Part shown: one piece after another, positions 7,944-14,575 of the stretch | Numbering within the stretch: the stretch's first letter is position 1 | Layout of the letters: the number at the start of each line of letters is the position of its first letter | Source: DATGYC01 sp035298385 | Lineage (GTDB): Bacteria; Bacillota; Sulfobacillia; Symbiobacteriales; Symbiobacteriaceae | DNA length: 29,967 bases | Direction: 5' to 3' | Assembly (NCBI GenBank): GCA_035298385.1 | Contig: DATGYC010000122.1 | Coordinates: 1 to 29,967 of the forward strand | Program-made: the position numbers and the translations under genes | The notes under the pieces: model-generated | The model's input: the letters and a program-made list of their open reading frames with translations, nothing else | Databases searched by the model: none | Told to the model about the DNA's origin: nothing

Positions 7944-8666
7944 GTGATCGTTATGATCGTAATCAAGTCGCTGATCATCGGCGCCATCCTGGGCGCCGCG
8001 GTCGCTGCGGGCGCCGCCCGCATGTTCCATGCCCCTGAGGTCCAGTCGATGGGCGCCTTCCGGACCCTGGGTGAGCTGAACGCCTGCAAGGGCGACCCCA
8101 TCACCCACTTCTCCTTCGGCTTGGGCTTCTTCTTCAACGCCGCTGCTTCCGTGGCGGGCGCCGGCGCCCTCACCCAGGACGTGGTCCACCGCATCATCCC
8201 GAACTGGGCCGCTGGCCTGCTCCTGATCAAGAACAAGAACGTCGAGGAGACGCTCTACAACCCGGCCGCCATGCTGAAGGCGGGCGCCCTGGTTGGCGCC
8301 GTCGTCGTCACCTTCCTGAACACGATCGCCTCGGTCATTCCGAAGTCGGCCGCTACCGTCGCTTCGAAGGTGCTCGGCCCGGCCTCGAACCTGCTGATCA
8401 ACCCGGTCATGCCGATCATCTTCTGGCTGGCGGCTCTGGACGCTGGCCGTACGACCGGTATCTGGGCGACCATGCTGGGTGGCGCTGCGCACATGATCAT
8501 GGGCAACGCCGTTCCGGGCCTCGTCCTTGGCATCCTGATCGGCAAGTCGGTCGAGGATAAGGGTTACAACAAGGCGACCATCACGATGATTGCCATCGTG
8601 ATCATCCTCTTCGCCCTCATCGCCTACTTCCGTGGCTTCTACAAGACGCTGGTCGCGGCGTTCTAA
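7944..8666 (+). CDS. DUF4310 family integral membrane protein
   Basis: This 240-residue protein has several hydrophobic segments: about 5-25, 50-75 (FFFNAAASVAGAGAL), 110-130, 150-170, 175-205 and 213-235. It belongs to DUF4310 (from recall, EF_0832/AHA_3913), always found with DUF4311. Loops carry conserved-looking charged or polar pieces, for example NACKGDPITHFSFG and LLIKNKNVEETLYNP. The start is taken as GTG at 7944 because GGAGG sits 9 bases upstream; an ATG at 7953 is possible. The product is probably one half of a heteromeric membrane channel or permease. There is no ATP-binding motif, so it is not an ABC ATPase. It does not look like a known PTS EIIC or EIID. Confidence 0.85.
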   Translation: MIVMIVIKSLIIGAILGAAVAAGAARMFHAPEVQSMGAFRTLGELNACKGDPITHFSFGLGFFFNAAASVAGAGALTQDVVHRIIPNWAAGLLLIKNKNVEETLYNPAAMLKAGALVGAVVVTFLNTIASVIPKSAATVASKVLGPASNLLINPVMPIIFWLAALDAGRTTGIWATMLGGAAHMIMGNAVPGLVLGILIGKSVEDKGYNKATITMIAIVIILFALIAYFRGFYKTLVAAF

Positions 8667-8680
8667 GGAGGATACTGAGA

Positions 8681-9325
8681 ATGAACAGCAAGCTCAACCG
8701 GTTCCTTATGAGCCCCTGGGCCTTCCCGCTCCTCTTTGCGATGGCCACGGCTGCTGTCATCGCTGGTACTCACATGTACATCGTCGACGGCCATGGTGCC
8801 TTCAACGAGATCTTCGTCACCCAGCTGATGGATAAGGGCCTGAAGGGTGGCGACTACGCCGGTGCCGCTGGCTTCGCTGCTGGCTTCCTGGTCGCTCGCC
8901 TGCTCGAAGGTCCCCTCGTCGGCGTTCTCGATCTGGGCGGCGCCCTGATGACCGGTCTGGGCATCGGCATCCCGGCCGTGATGCTCTCCGCCGGCATCCG
9001 CTGGCCGCTCGAGTCCTTCCCGGTCTCCCTCCTCCTCGGCGCCGTGATCGGCGGCGTGATTGGCGCCCTGATCATCCTGGTTCGCAAGCTGATGCCGGAG
9101 GGCATGGCCGCCAGCGGCACCGACGTCATGATGGGCGCCGGTAACGCCATGGGCCAGTGGCTCGGCCCGATCATCATCCTCTCCGCCATCCAGTACTCGA
9201 TCCCGGCTGGCCTCGGCTCCTTCGTCGGCGCTGCTGCCTTCTACTACTGGAAGCGCCCCATCGCCGGTGGCGCCATCCTGGGCGCCATGATCCTCGGCGC
9301 CCTCTTCCCGGTCATCGCTAAGTAA
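8681..9325 (+). CDS. DUF4311 family integral membrane protein
   Basis: This 214-residue protein is almost entirely hydrophobic, with about six membrane segments rich in Gly and Ala. It has repeated G-rich stretches such as GGALMTGLGIGIPAVMLSAG, GAVIGGVIGALIILV and the C-terminal GGAILGAMILGALFPVIA. It belongs to the DUF4311 family (from recall, EF_0833/AHA_3914). A polar, possibly substrate-facing loop lies between segments (ASGTDVMMGAGNAMGQW). The AAGGAGGAT site is the best in the operon, so high expression is likely. Together with DUF4310 it is the strongest candidate for the transport pore of this operon. Substrate is unknown; context suggests a sugar acid or its derivative. Confidence 0.85.
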   Translation: MNSKLNRFLMSPWAFPLLFAMATAAVIAGTHMYIVDGHGAFNEIFVTQLMDKGLKGGDYAGAAGFAAGFLVARLLEGPLVGVLDLGGALMTGLGIGIPAVMLSAGIRWPLESFPVSLLLGAVIGGVIGALIILVRKLMPEGMAASGTDVMMGAGNAMGQWLGPIIILSAIQYSIPAGLGSFVGAAAFYYWKRPIAGGAILGAMILGALFPVIAK

Positions 9326-9333
9326 GGGAATGG

Positions 9334-9358
9334 GACGGCGAAGCGGTGCTTCGCCGTC
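9334..9358 (+). repeat. Intra-operon hairpin between DUF4311 and dgaE
   Basis: GACGGCGAAGC, loop GGT, then GCTTCGCCGTC is a perfect 11-bp stem 8 bases after the DUF4311 stop. It is followed by TCTCCCC and only three T, so it is a poor terminator. A role in differential stability or partial attenuation between the membrane-protein part and the enzyme part of the operon is likely. Confidence 0.65.
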
Positions 9359-9400
9359 TCCCCATTTGATCCATCTGTACATGAAAAGGAGTGTTGCTCC

Positions 9401-10507
9401 ATGGGTCAGTTCGAACGTTGGGGTCTGCGTCAGGTCATCAACGCCAGCGGCAAGATGACCGCCCTCGGCGCCAGCGCCGTCCATCCCGAGGTGGGCGCCG
9501 TCCTCGCCGCCGCTGCGGGTGACTACGTCGTGATCGAGGAGCTCTACGAGGCCGCTGGCGAGCGGATCGCCAAGGCGACCGGCGCTGCGTTCGCCGTCCC
9601 GACGATCGGCGCCGCCTCCGGCATCGCCATCTCCGTGGCCGCCTGCATTGCTGGAACCGACATCGGCGCCGTGGAGCTACTCCCCCTGACTACCACGACC
9701 CGGACCGAGATCGTCCTGCCCAAGGGCCACGCCGTCCACTTCGGCGGCTCGATCATTCAGATGATGCGCATCGGTGGCGGCGTGCCGGTCGAGGCTGGTC
9801 ATGCCAACCTGGTGACCGCCGCGCACATCGAGTCCGCCATCAACGAACGGACTGCTGCCCTCTTCTACTGCAAGTCCCACCACGCCGTCCAGAAGGGCAT
9901 GGTCAGCCTGGCCGACCTGATCAAGATCGCCCATAAGCACGACCTGCCCGTCATCGTGGACGCTGCGGCGGAGGAGGATCTGAAGAAGTACGTTGCCATG
10001 GGCGCCGACCTCGTCCTCTACTCGGGCGGCAAGGCGATTGGCGGCCCGACCGCGGGCTTTATCGCTGGCACGCGCAAGCTGGTCGAGGCCTGCGTCATGC
10101 AGTACAAGGGCGTTGGCCGGGCGATGAAGGTCTCCAAGGAGGCAGTCGCTGGCCTGCTGGCCGCCATCGAGCGGTACGAGCAGCGCGACATGCAGGCGGA
10201 TGCGCTGAAGGACAAGGCCCGGATGGAGTGGCTGGTCCAGCAGTTGGCGACGGTACAGGGCGTGAAGGCCCGCATCACCCAAGATGAGGCTGGCCGTGCG
10301 ATCTACCGTTGCTCGATCGAGGTTCTGCCGGAGTCCGGCCTGACCGCCGCCGCTGTCGTGGCGAAGATGGAGGCCGGCAACCCGGCGATCTACACCCGCA
10401 ACCACCAGGTCAACCTGGGGATCATCAACGTCGACCCCCGTCCGATGCTGCCCGGCCAGGAAGAGATCCTGCTGAACAAGCTCGTGGCGATTGTGAAGGA
10501 GGGCTAA
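9401..10507 (+). CDS. dgaE: DgaE-like PLP enzyme (2-amino-2-deoxy-sugar-acid phosphate ammonia-lyase)
   Basis: This 368-residue PLP-dependent fold-type I enzyme is related to SelA. The Schiff-base lysine is K211 in LVLYSGGKAIGGPTAG, and D187 in VIVDAAAEED would contact the pyridine nitrogen. The family includes Salmonella DgaE, D-glucosaminate-6-phosphate ammonia-lyase, which yields 2-keto-3-deoxygluconate 6-phosphate. It is followed five bases later by a DgaF-like aldolase, the exact DgaE-DgaF order. It is not the selenocysteine synthase of this genome: a separate full-length selA lies at 18266-19666, and DgaE is about 100 residues shorter and lacks the N-terminal tRNA-binding part. Substrate could be glucosaminate 6-phosphate or a stereoisomer. 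AAAAGGAGTG is the ribosome site. Confidence 0.87.
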   Translation: MGQFERWGLRQVINASGKMTALGASAVHPEVGAVLAAAAGDYVVIEELYEAAGERIAKATGAAFAVPTIGAASGIAISVAACIAGTDIGAVELLPLTTTTRTEIVLPKGHAVHFGGSIIQMMRIGGGVPVEAGHANLVTAAHIESAINERTAALFYCKSHHAVQKGMVSLADLIKIAHKHDLPVIVDAAAEEDLKKYVAMGADLVLYSGGKAIGGPTAGFIAGTRKLVEACVMQYKGVGRAMKVSKEAVAGLLAAIERYEQRDMQADALKDKARMEWLVQQLATVQGVKARITQDEAGRAIYRCSIEVLPESGLTAAAVVAKMEAGNPAIYTRNHQVNLGIINVDPRPMLPGQEEILLNKLVAIVKEG

Positions 10508-10512
10508 CCACC

Positions 10513-11262
10513 ATGAAGCGACTTCCGCTCTATAACGGTAAGGTTGCGATCAACCTGCTGGCCAAGAACCAGGAGAACGCCAAGGCTGTCTGGGAAGCGA
10601 CCGAGGGCCACGCCCTCGTCGGCGTCATGCTCGCCGAATACCCGACCGTCGAGGCCGCCATCGAGCAGATTCGCTCCCTGCAGGCCGTCCTGCCGATCGT
10701 CTCTGTCGGCATGGGCGCCGGCGACCCCAAGCAGTGGCATCGTGTTGTGCAGGCCTCCCTCCCGACCGACCCGGGCCACATCAACCAGGTCTTCCCGGCT
10801 GCGCCGTACACCCTGGGCGCCCTCTACGCCAAGGGGATCCTTGAGTCGAACGTGGTCAACGCCATGGTCACCCCGTCCGGCACCCCCGGCAAGGTCTACC
10901 TCTCGACCGGCCCGCTGAGCCAGTCTGGCGCCCCCGCTGAGGTCACGTGCGAGGCCGCCGCCGCCCTGATGGCCGACGTCGGCGTCGACTCGGTCAAGTT
11001 CTTCCCGATCAAGGGCGACTCCCGCCTCGACGAGGTTAAGGCGATGGCGAAGGCGTCCGCTGAGGCCGGCATCAAGGTCTTCGAGCCGACCGGCGGCATC
11101 CTGGTCAAGAACGTCGCCAAGATCGTCGAAGCCGTCCTAGAGGCGGGCGCCCAGGTCGTGATCCCTCACGTCTACACGGCGATCGTCGATCCGGCGACCG
11201 GCCTGACCCGCCCGAACGAGGCGGCCGATCTGCTGACGGAGCTCCGCCGGGTGGTCGGCTAA
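10513..11262 (+). CDS. dgaF: KDGP aldolase, DgaF-like
   Basis: This 249-residue class I aldolase is predicted to cleave 2-keto-3-deoxygluconate 6-phosphate into pyruvate and glyceraldehyde 3-phosphate. The Schiff-base lysine is seen as K162 in SVKFFPIKGDS, the KFFP signature of the KDPG/KDGP aldolases. Supporting features are NQVFPAAP, MVTPSGTPGKVYLSTGP and the C-terminal EPTGGI segment that would bind phosphate. The frame is open upstream to 10309, but the ATG at 10513 has AAGGAGG about 9 bases before it and gives the right family length. It overlaps the HAD gene by one base (TAATG). With DgaE it completes a sugar-acid to central-metabolism route. Confidence 0.9.
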   Translation: MKRLPLYNGKVAINLLAKNQENAKAVWEATEGHALVGVMLAEYPTVEAAIEQIRSLQAVLPIVSVGMGAGDPKQWHRVVQASLPTDPGHINQVFPAAPYTLGALYAKGILESNVVNAMVTPSGTPGKVYLSTGPLSQSGAPAEVTCEAAAALMADVGVDSVKFFPIKGDSRLDEVKAMAKASAEAGIKVFEPTGGILVKNVAKIVEAVLEAGAQVVIPHVYTAIVDPATGLTRPNEAADLLTELRRVVG

Positions 11263-12065
11263 TGACCGCCCGCGGGCTCCTCGCGATGGACCTGGACGGG
11301 ACGCTCCTGCGCTCCGACCTGACGGTCTCCCCCGGCAATCAGGTCGCTGTCGCTCAAGTCCTGGAAGGCGGCAACTTCGTGGCGCTCGCGACCGGTCGGG
11401 TCCACCGGGCCGCGGCCCGCTACGCCGAGCACTGGCCTGACCACTCACTCTGGATGATCACGGGGAACGGTTCGGTCGTACGGCCCGCTCGTGGCGGCGA
11501 GCCGATCTACGAGCGGACGCTTGAGCGAGCGATCGCTGCCGAAGTGGTCCGCTGGGCCCAGGTGAACGGCCTGAACTTCAAGATCTACCTGGATGACGAG
11601 ATGTGGGTCACGGAGGATCGGGAATCCTCCCGGCTCTTCTGCCAGGCCCGCGGCATTGTGTACCATGTGGAGCCGGCGTTAGCGTCGATTCTCCCGAAGG
11701 GGCCGACCAAGGGGGTCCTCACGGAGGACCCTGCACGGATCGACCTGCTTGAGGTCGAGGCGCGGGAGCGCTGGGGCGCCCAGCTCTCGATCATCCGCTC
11801 CGAGCCGCAGTACCTGGAGTTCATGGCGCCCGGCGTCACGAAGGGTACGGCGCTCGCCTTCCTGGCCAATCACTTGGGCGTCGCCCAGGCGGACGTGGCC
11901 GCGATCGGTAACGAGCGAAACGATCTGGCGATGCTAGAGTGGGCAGGGTTTGGTGGGGTGGTGGCGAACGCCATCCCCGCCGTAAAGGAACAGGCACCAC
12001 GGGTCGTGCCGCACCATGACGAAGACGGTGTGGCCGCCTTTATCCAAGAATGGCTAAGCAGGTGA
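11262..12065 (+). CDS. Cof-type HAD-superfamily phosphatase
   Basis: This 267-residue HAD hydrolase is of the Cof/YidA type (type IIB cap). Motif I is MDLDGTLL with nucleophile D10 and acid D12. Motif II is the ALATGR segment. The motif III lysine is in VTKGTALAFL, and motif IV is IGNERNDLAML. These cytoplasmic enzymes dephosphorylate sugar phosphates or related metabolites with broad specificity. The start overlaps the aldolase stop (TAATG), so it belongs to the operon. It may detoxify a sugar-acid phosphate that accumulates, or recycle a dead-end intermediate. The substrate cannot be read from sequence. Confidence 0.88.
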   Translation: MTARGLLAMDLDGTLLRSDLTVSPGNQVAVAQVLEGGNFVALATGRVHRAAARYAEHWPDHSLWMITGNGSVVRPARGGEPIYERTLERAIAAEVVRWAQVNGLNFKIYLDDEMWVTEDRESSRLFCQARGIVYHVEPALASILPKGPTKGVLTEDPARIDLLEVEARERWGAQLSIIRSEPQYLEFMAPGVTKGTALAFLANHLGVAQADVAAIGNERNDLAMLEWAGFGGVVANAIPAVKEQAPRVVPHHDEDGVAAFIQEWLSR

Positions 12066-12070
12066 TTGGT

Positions 12071-12331
12071 ATGGAGCGTAATGTCACGATTGGTACCAAG
12101 GCAGGGCTGCACGCCCGTCCGGCTGCGCAGATCATCAAGGCAGCCGGTAAGTTCCAGTCCAAGATTGAGCTCATGAGGGGCGCCAAGGCCGTCAACATCA
12201 AGAGCCTGATCAGCCTGATGTCCCTGGGCGCCAAGCAGGGCGAGGAGCTCGTGCTCCGGGCGGAGGGCCCGGATGCCGCTGAGGCGCTCGAGGCGCTGGG
12301 CGCCCTCCTAGACCGGGATCTGGACGCGTAG
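12071..12331 (+). CDS. HPr-family phosphocarrier protein
   Basis: This 86-residue protein is exactly HPr length. The active-site motif GLHARPA places the phospho-accepting histidine at H14, equivalent to His15 of HPr. S45 in NIKSLISLMSLGA is equivalent to the regulatory Ser46 phosphorylated by HPrK in Bacillota. The frame extends to an ATG at 12050, but the ATG at 12071 is preceded by AGGTGATT at good spacing and gives the family length. It is the last gene of the operon. It may be a dedicated HPr for this system or the general HPr; no ptsI is in the window. Presence of both His15 and Ser46 equivalents argues against a Crh-type regulator-only protein. Confidence 0.92.
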   Translation: MERNVTIGTKAGLHARPAAQIIKAAGKFQSKIELMRGAKAVNIKSLISLMSLGAKQGEELVLRAEGPDAAEALEALGALLDRDLDA

Positions 12332-12360
12332 GGTAACCGCCTTCACTTGAATGAACGCTC

Positions 12361-12533
12361 CTCTCGGTCCAGTTCTGCATGACGGCGCCCTGCCTGTGCG
12401 TGCAATCTGGGCCCAAGGCCGGAGATACCCTTCGATTGGGGGCAACGATCGCCCCAAACAGGGGGCGACGGAGCCTCTGGGTCCCTCTTTGCATGCCGAA
12501 GTATGGGGAGAGCGTGCAATGTTGGACCGAGAG
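12361..12533. repeat. Two tandem, related imperfect hairpins between hpr and dacF
   Basis: The 253-base gap between the convergent genes holds four related segments in alternating orientation. They are GGTCCAGTTCTGCATG (from 12366), GCGTGCAATCTGGGCCC (from 12398), GGGTCCCTCTTTGCATG (from 12478) and GCGTGCAATGTTGGACC (from 12512). Neighbouring pairs can fold into two similar hairpins. The outermost arms also match exactly as an 11-bp inverted repeat, CTCTCGGTCCA (12361-12371) and TGGACCGAGAG (12523-12533). Short open frames crossing this region look artefactual. It may be a REP/BIME-like extragenic repeat or a structured 3' UTR. Confidence 0.5.
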
Positions 12534-12542
12534 AACTGCAAA

Positions 12543-12577
12543 GAGACCCCCTGCTTGCCTCGCAAGCAGGGGGTCTC
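12543..12577. terminator. Bidirectional terminator between hpr and dacF
   Basis: A perfect 16-bp stem (GAGACCCCCTGCTTGC and its complement) with a 3-base loop lies between two convergent genes. The T-rich side (TCTTTGC) is on the minus strand, so it should stop dacF transcription best. Confidence 0.85.
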
Positions 12578-12584
12578 ACATCAT

Positions 12585-13862
12585 CTACTTCTTGATCTTC
12601 CCGATCAGGCCCTGAATCCAGAGCACGAACCCGTCCCAGATCCGGCGGAAGAAGCCACCCTGGGCGACATCGTTCGCCGCTACCAGGTCGATCCGGCCAA
12701 CCTCCTGGCCATCGGCCGAGAAGATCACCTCACCCAGCTTCGTCCCCTTCGCCACCGGGGCGATCACCGACGCCTCCTGGTGAACGGTGGTGGTCAGGCT
12801 CGCCTCCTGGCCCTTCTTGACCGTCAGGGCGCCCGCGCCCTTGGCCGCCAGCGCCACATCGGTGGCGGCGCCCTTATAGACCCGGACCGGCTTCGAGGCC
12901 GGCAAGGTCGGCTTCACAGTCTGGAAGTTGGCGAAGCCCCAGGCTAGGAGGCCCTTGCCATCCTCCTCACGCCGAGCCGTTCCCTGCGCCGGATCCGACC
13001 CCTGCACGCCCAGGACGACCGCGATCAGCCGCATCTCCCCCTGCTTGGCGGTCAGGGCGATGTTGTAGCCCACCTCATCGATGAAGCCCGTCTTCAACCC
13101 GTCGATCCCGCTCTGGCCGAGCAGCCCGTTTCGGTTGAACTGCGTAATCGGCTTGTAGGACGCCTTGTTCTCCTGGGCCTGTCGGGCCGCTGGCAGGTTC
13201 TCCCACTTCGGGTAGGCGATCTGCTCTACCGAGTGGTACTTCTGAATCGCATCCGGATGACGATCCAAGTAGAGCTTGACGAACTGGGCGTACTCCCGGG
13301 CGGTGATCTTGTTCTTCGGATCAAGACCCGCCGGGTCGACGAAGGACATGTGCTTGAAGCCAAGGTCCTTCACGGTCTGGTTCATCACGCTGACGAAGTT
13401 CGAGACCGATCCGGAGATGTGGTCTGCGATCGCCGTGGCAGCATCGTTGCCCGATGCGACGGCCAGACCGGTCAGGAGTTCGTCCAGCGTCACCTGCTGG
13501 CCCGGCTCCAGGAACATCAGGGAGGAGCCCGGCCACTTGGCCGCCCAGGCGTCCTCGTTAACCTTCACCTTATCCGTCAGGTCGACGGATTTCTCCGCCA
13601 CCTTCTCCAAGGTAACGCCCATGGTGATGATCTTGGTCAGGGAGGCGGGCGCCAGTTGGAGGTCGGCGTCCTTCTGACAGAGCACCTGCCCGGTCACTTG
13701 GTCGATGATGATCGCAGACTTGGCATACTTGACCACTTCACAGGCCGCCGCCTCCGGCGCAGCCGAGGCAGGGGCGGGGAAGACGAGTAGGCCGGAAGCA
13801 GCTACCACCAGGGCAGCCGCCCCGGCGGCGATACGGCGCTTGATGTAGATAGGCGTAGTCAA
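12585..13862 (-). CDS. D-alanyl-D-alanine carboxypeptidase (S11, DacF/PBP5-like)
   Basis: This 425-residue secreted penicillin-binding protein trims the terminal D-Ala from peptidoglycan stem peptides. It has a signal peptide (positively charged residues 8-10, hydrophobic core 11-30, probable cleavage after ASA near 34). The catalytic motifs are SLTK (S74/K77), SGN (137-139) and KTG (257-259), followed by the C-terminal beta domain of the S11 family. The extreme C-terminus (FFRRIWDGFVLWIQGLIGKIKK, split as FFRRIWDG and an amphipathic tail) fits membrane anchoring as in DacA/DacF. The start is a TTG at 13862 with AAGGAGGAG about 8 bases upstream; the nearby ATG is followed by a stop in its own frame. 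Whether it is vegetative or sporulation-specific is open. Confidence 0.93.
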   Translation of the reverse strand: MTTPIYIKRRIAAGAAALVVAASGLLVFPAPASAAPEAAACEVVKYAKSAIIIDQVTGQVLCQKDADLQLAPASLTKIITMGVTLEKVAEKSVDLTDKVKVNEDAWAAKWPGSSLMFLEPGQQVTLDELLTGLAVASGNDAATAIADHISGSVSNFVSVMNQTVKDLGFKHMSFVDPAGLDPKNKITAREYAQFVKLYLDRHPDAIQKYHSVEQIAYPKWENLPAARQAQENKASYKPITQFNRNGLLGQSGIDGLKTGFIDEVGYNIALTAKQGEMRLIAVVLGVQGSDPAQGTARREEDGKGLLAWGFANFQTVKPTLPASKPVRVYKGAATDVALAAKGAGALTVKKGQEASLTTTVHQEASVIAPVAKGTKLGEVIFSADGQEVGRIDLVAANDVAQGGFFRRIWDGFVLWIQGLIGKIKK

Positions 13863-13892
13863 CCGTACATCTCCTCCTTAATACCAGGAGTA

Positions 13893-14519
13893 TTAGCTCG
13901 GGTGGGCAGTAGCCGAGGAGATGCGGGCCATAGCCGCCAGTCGCATCGGGGCGACAGAGGCGATCACGACCTCGCTGAACTCCGGGTCGTCCACGATCTG
14001 GCCCAGCCTGTCCCGTAGGATCTGGGCCACCTCCTGGACAACCTCGTCTACCACCCGTTCCATCTGCTCTAGGTTAGACTCCGGTGCGCGCATCACCGTT
14101 CCGATGCCCGCAAGAAGTTCTGCAAGTTCATCAAGTACGTCAGCGGGGCCTTCCCCGAGGACGAGGAGATCGCCGATCAGCTTGCCGCGGATGAAGAGCA
14201 GATCAGGCCAGGCCGTTAGCTCCTGCGGCGTCGGCGCCCGGTCGCCCAGGAAGAGGACGACCGTCTCGGGATGCAGGTGGGGCAAGGCCTGGTGGAGCAG
14301 ACCGTTCTCCCCGCTCGAATCGGTCAGCACAAAGACGATCTCCACCCCGCGCAGGATGTGCGGCTGGTCGGTCGCAATCGCCCCGACCTCGTCCGCCACG
14401 AAGGCCGCCTCCGCCTTGGTTGAGGCTAGGATCCACTTGCGGGTCCGGACCGGCAGGGCCACTGCCAGCCGGGCCACAGACTCGCCGGCGCCGATGATGG
14501 CGATTCGCTCGCCGAGCAT
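13893..14519 (-). CDS. NAD(P)-binding Rossmann-fold protein of unknown function
   Basis: This 208-residue soluble protein opens with a dinucleotide-binding fold (GERIAIIGAGESVARLAVAL, residues 3-22). An ADEVGAI..RGVEIVFVLTDSSG pattern follows, as in pyrroline-5-carboxylate or ketopantoate reductases. The C-terminal half is helical and does not show a recognisable catalytic signature. The frame is open to 14579, overlapping bshC. The ATG at 14519 has GGGAGG about 9 bases before it and puts the Rossmann strand at the N-terminus, so I prefer it. From recall, a ketopantoate-reductase-like gene often neighbours bshC in Bacillaceae, so this could be a divergent relative of that gene. Function is not assigned. 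Confidence 0.65.
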   Translation of the reverse strand: MLGERIAIIGAGESVARLAVALPVRTRKWILASTKAEAAFVADEVGAIATDQPHILRGVEIVFVLTDSSGENGLLHQALPHLHPETVVLFLGDRAPTPQELTAWPDLLFIRGKLIGDLLVLGEGPADVLDELAELLAGIGTVMRAPESNLEQMERVVDEVVQEVAQILRDRLGQIVDDPEFSEVVIASVAPMRLAAMARISSATAHPS

Positions 14520-14575
14520 ACCGATCAGCCTCCCTTCTCCCCTCAGGATTCCCCAGGGGAAGGGTTGGCAATCAA

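Noticed and set aside
8663..9484. Minus-strand 273-codon frame
   Set aside because: It is antisense to DUF4311, whose hydrophobic profile and ribosome site are clear.
9401..10507. DgaE-like gene as a second selA
   Set aside because: It is about 100 residues shorter than SelA, lacks the N-terminal tRNA-binding part and is coupled to a KDGP aldolase; the true selA is at 18266-19666.
12351..12947. Plus-strand 198-codon frame and smaller frames in the hpr-dacF gap
   Set aside because: They run through the hairpin repeats and the terminator into antisense dacF; no ribosome site or protein-like pattern.
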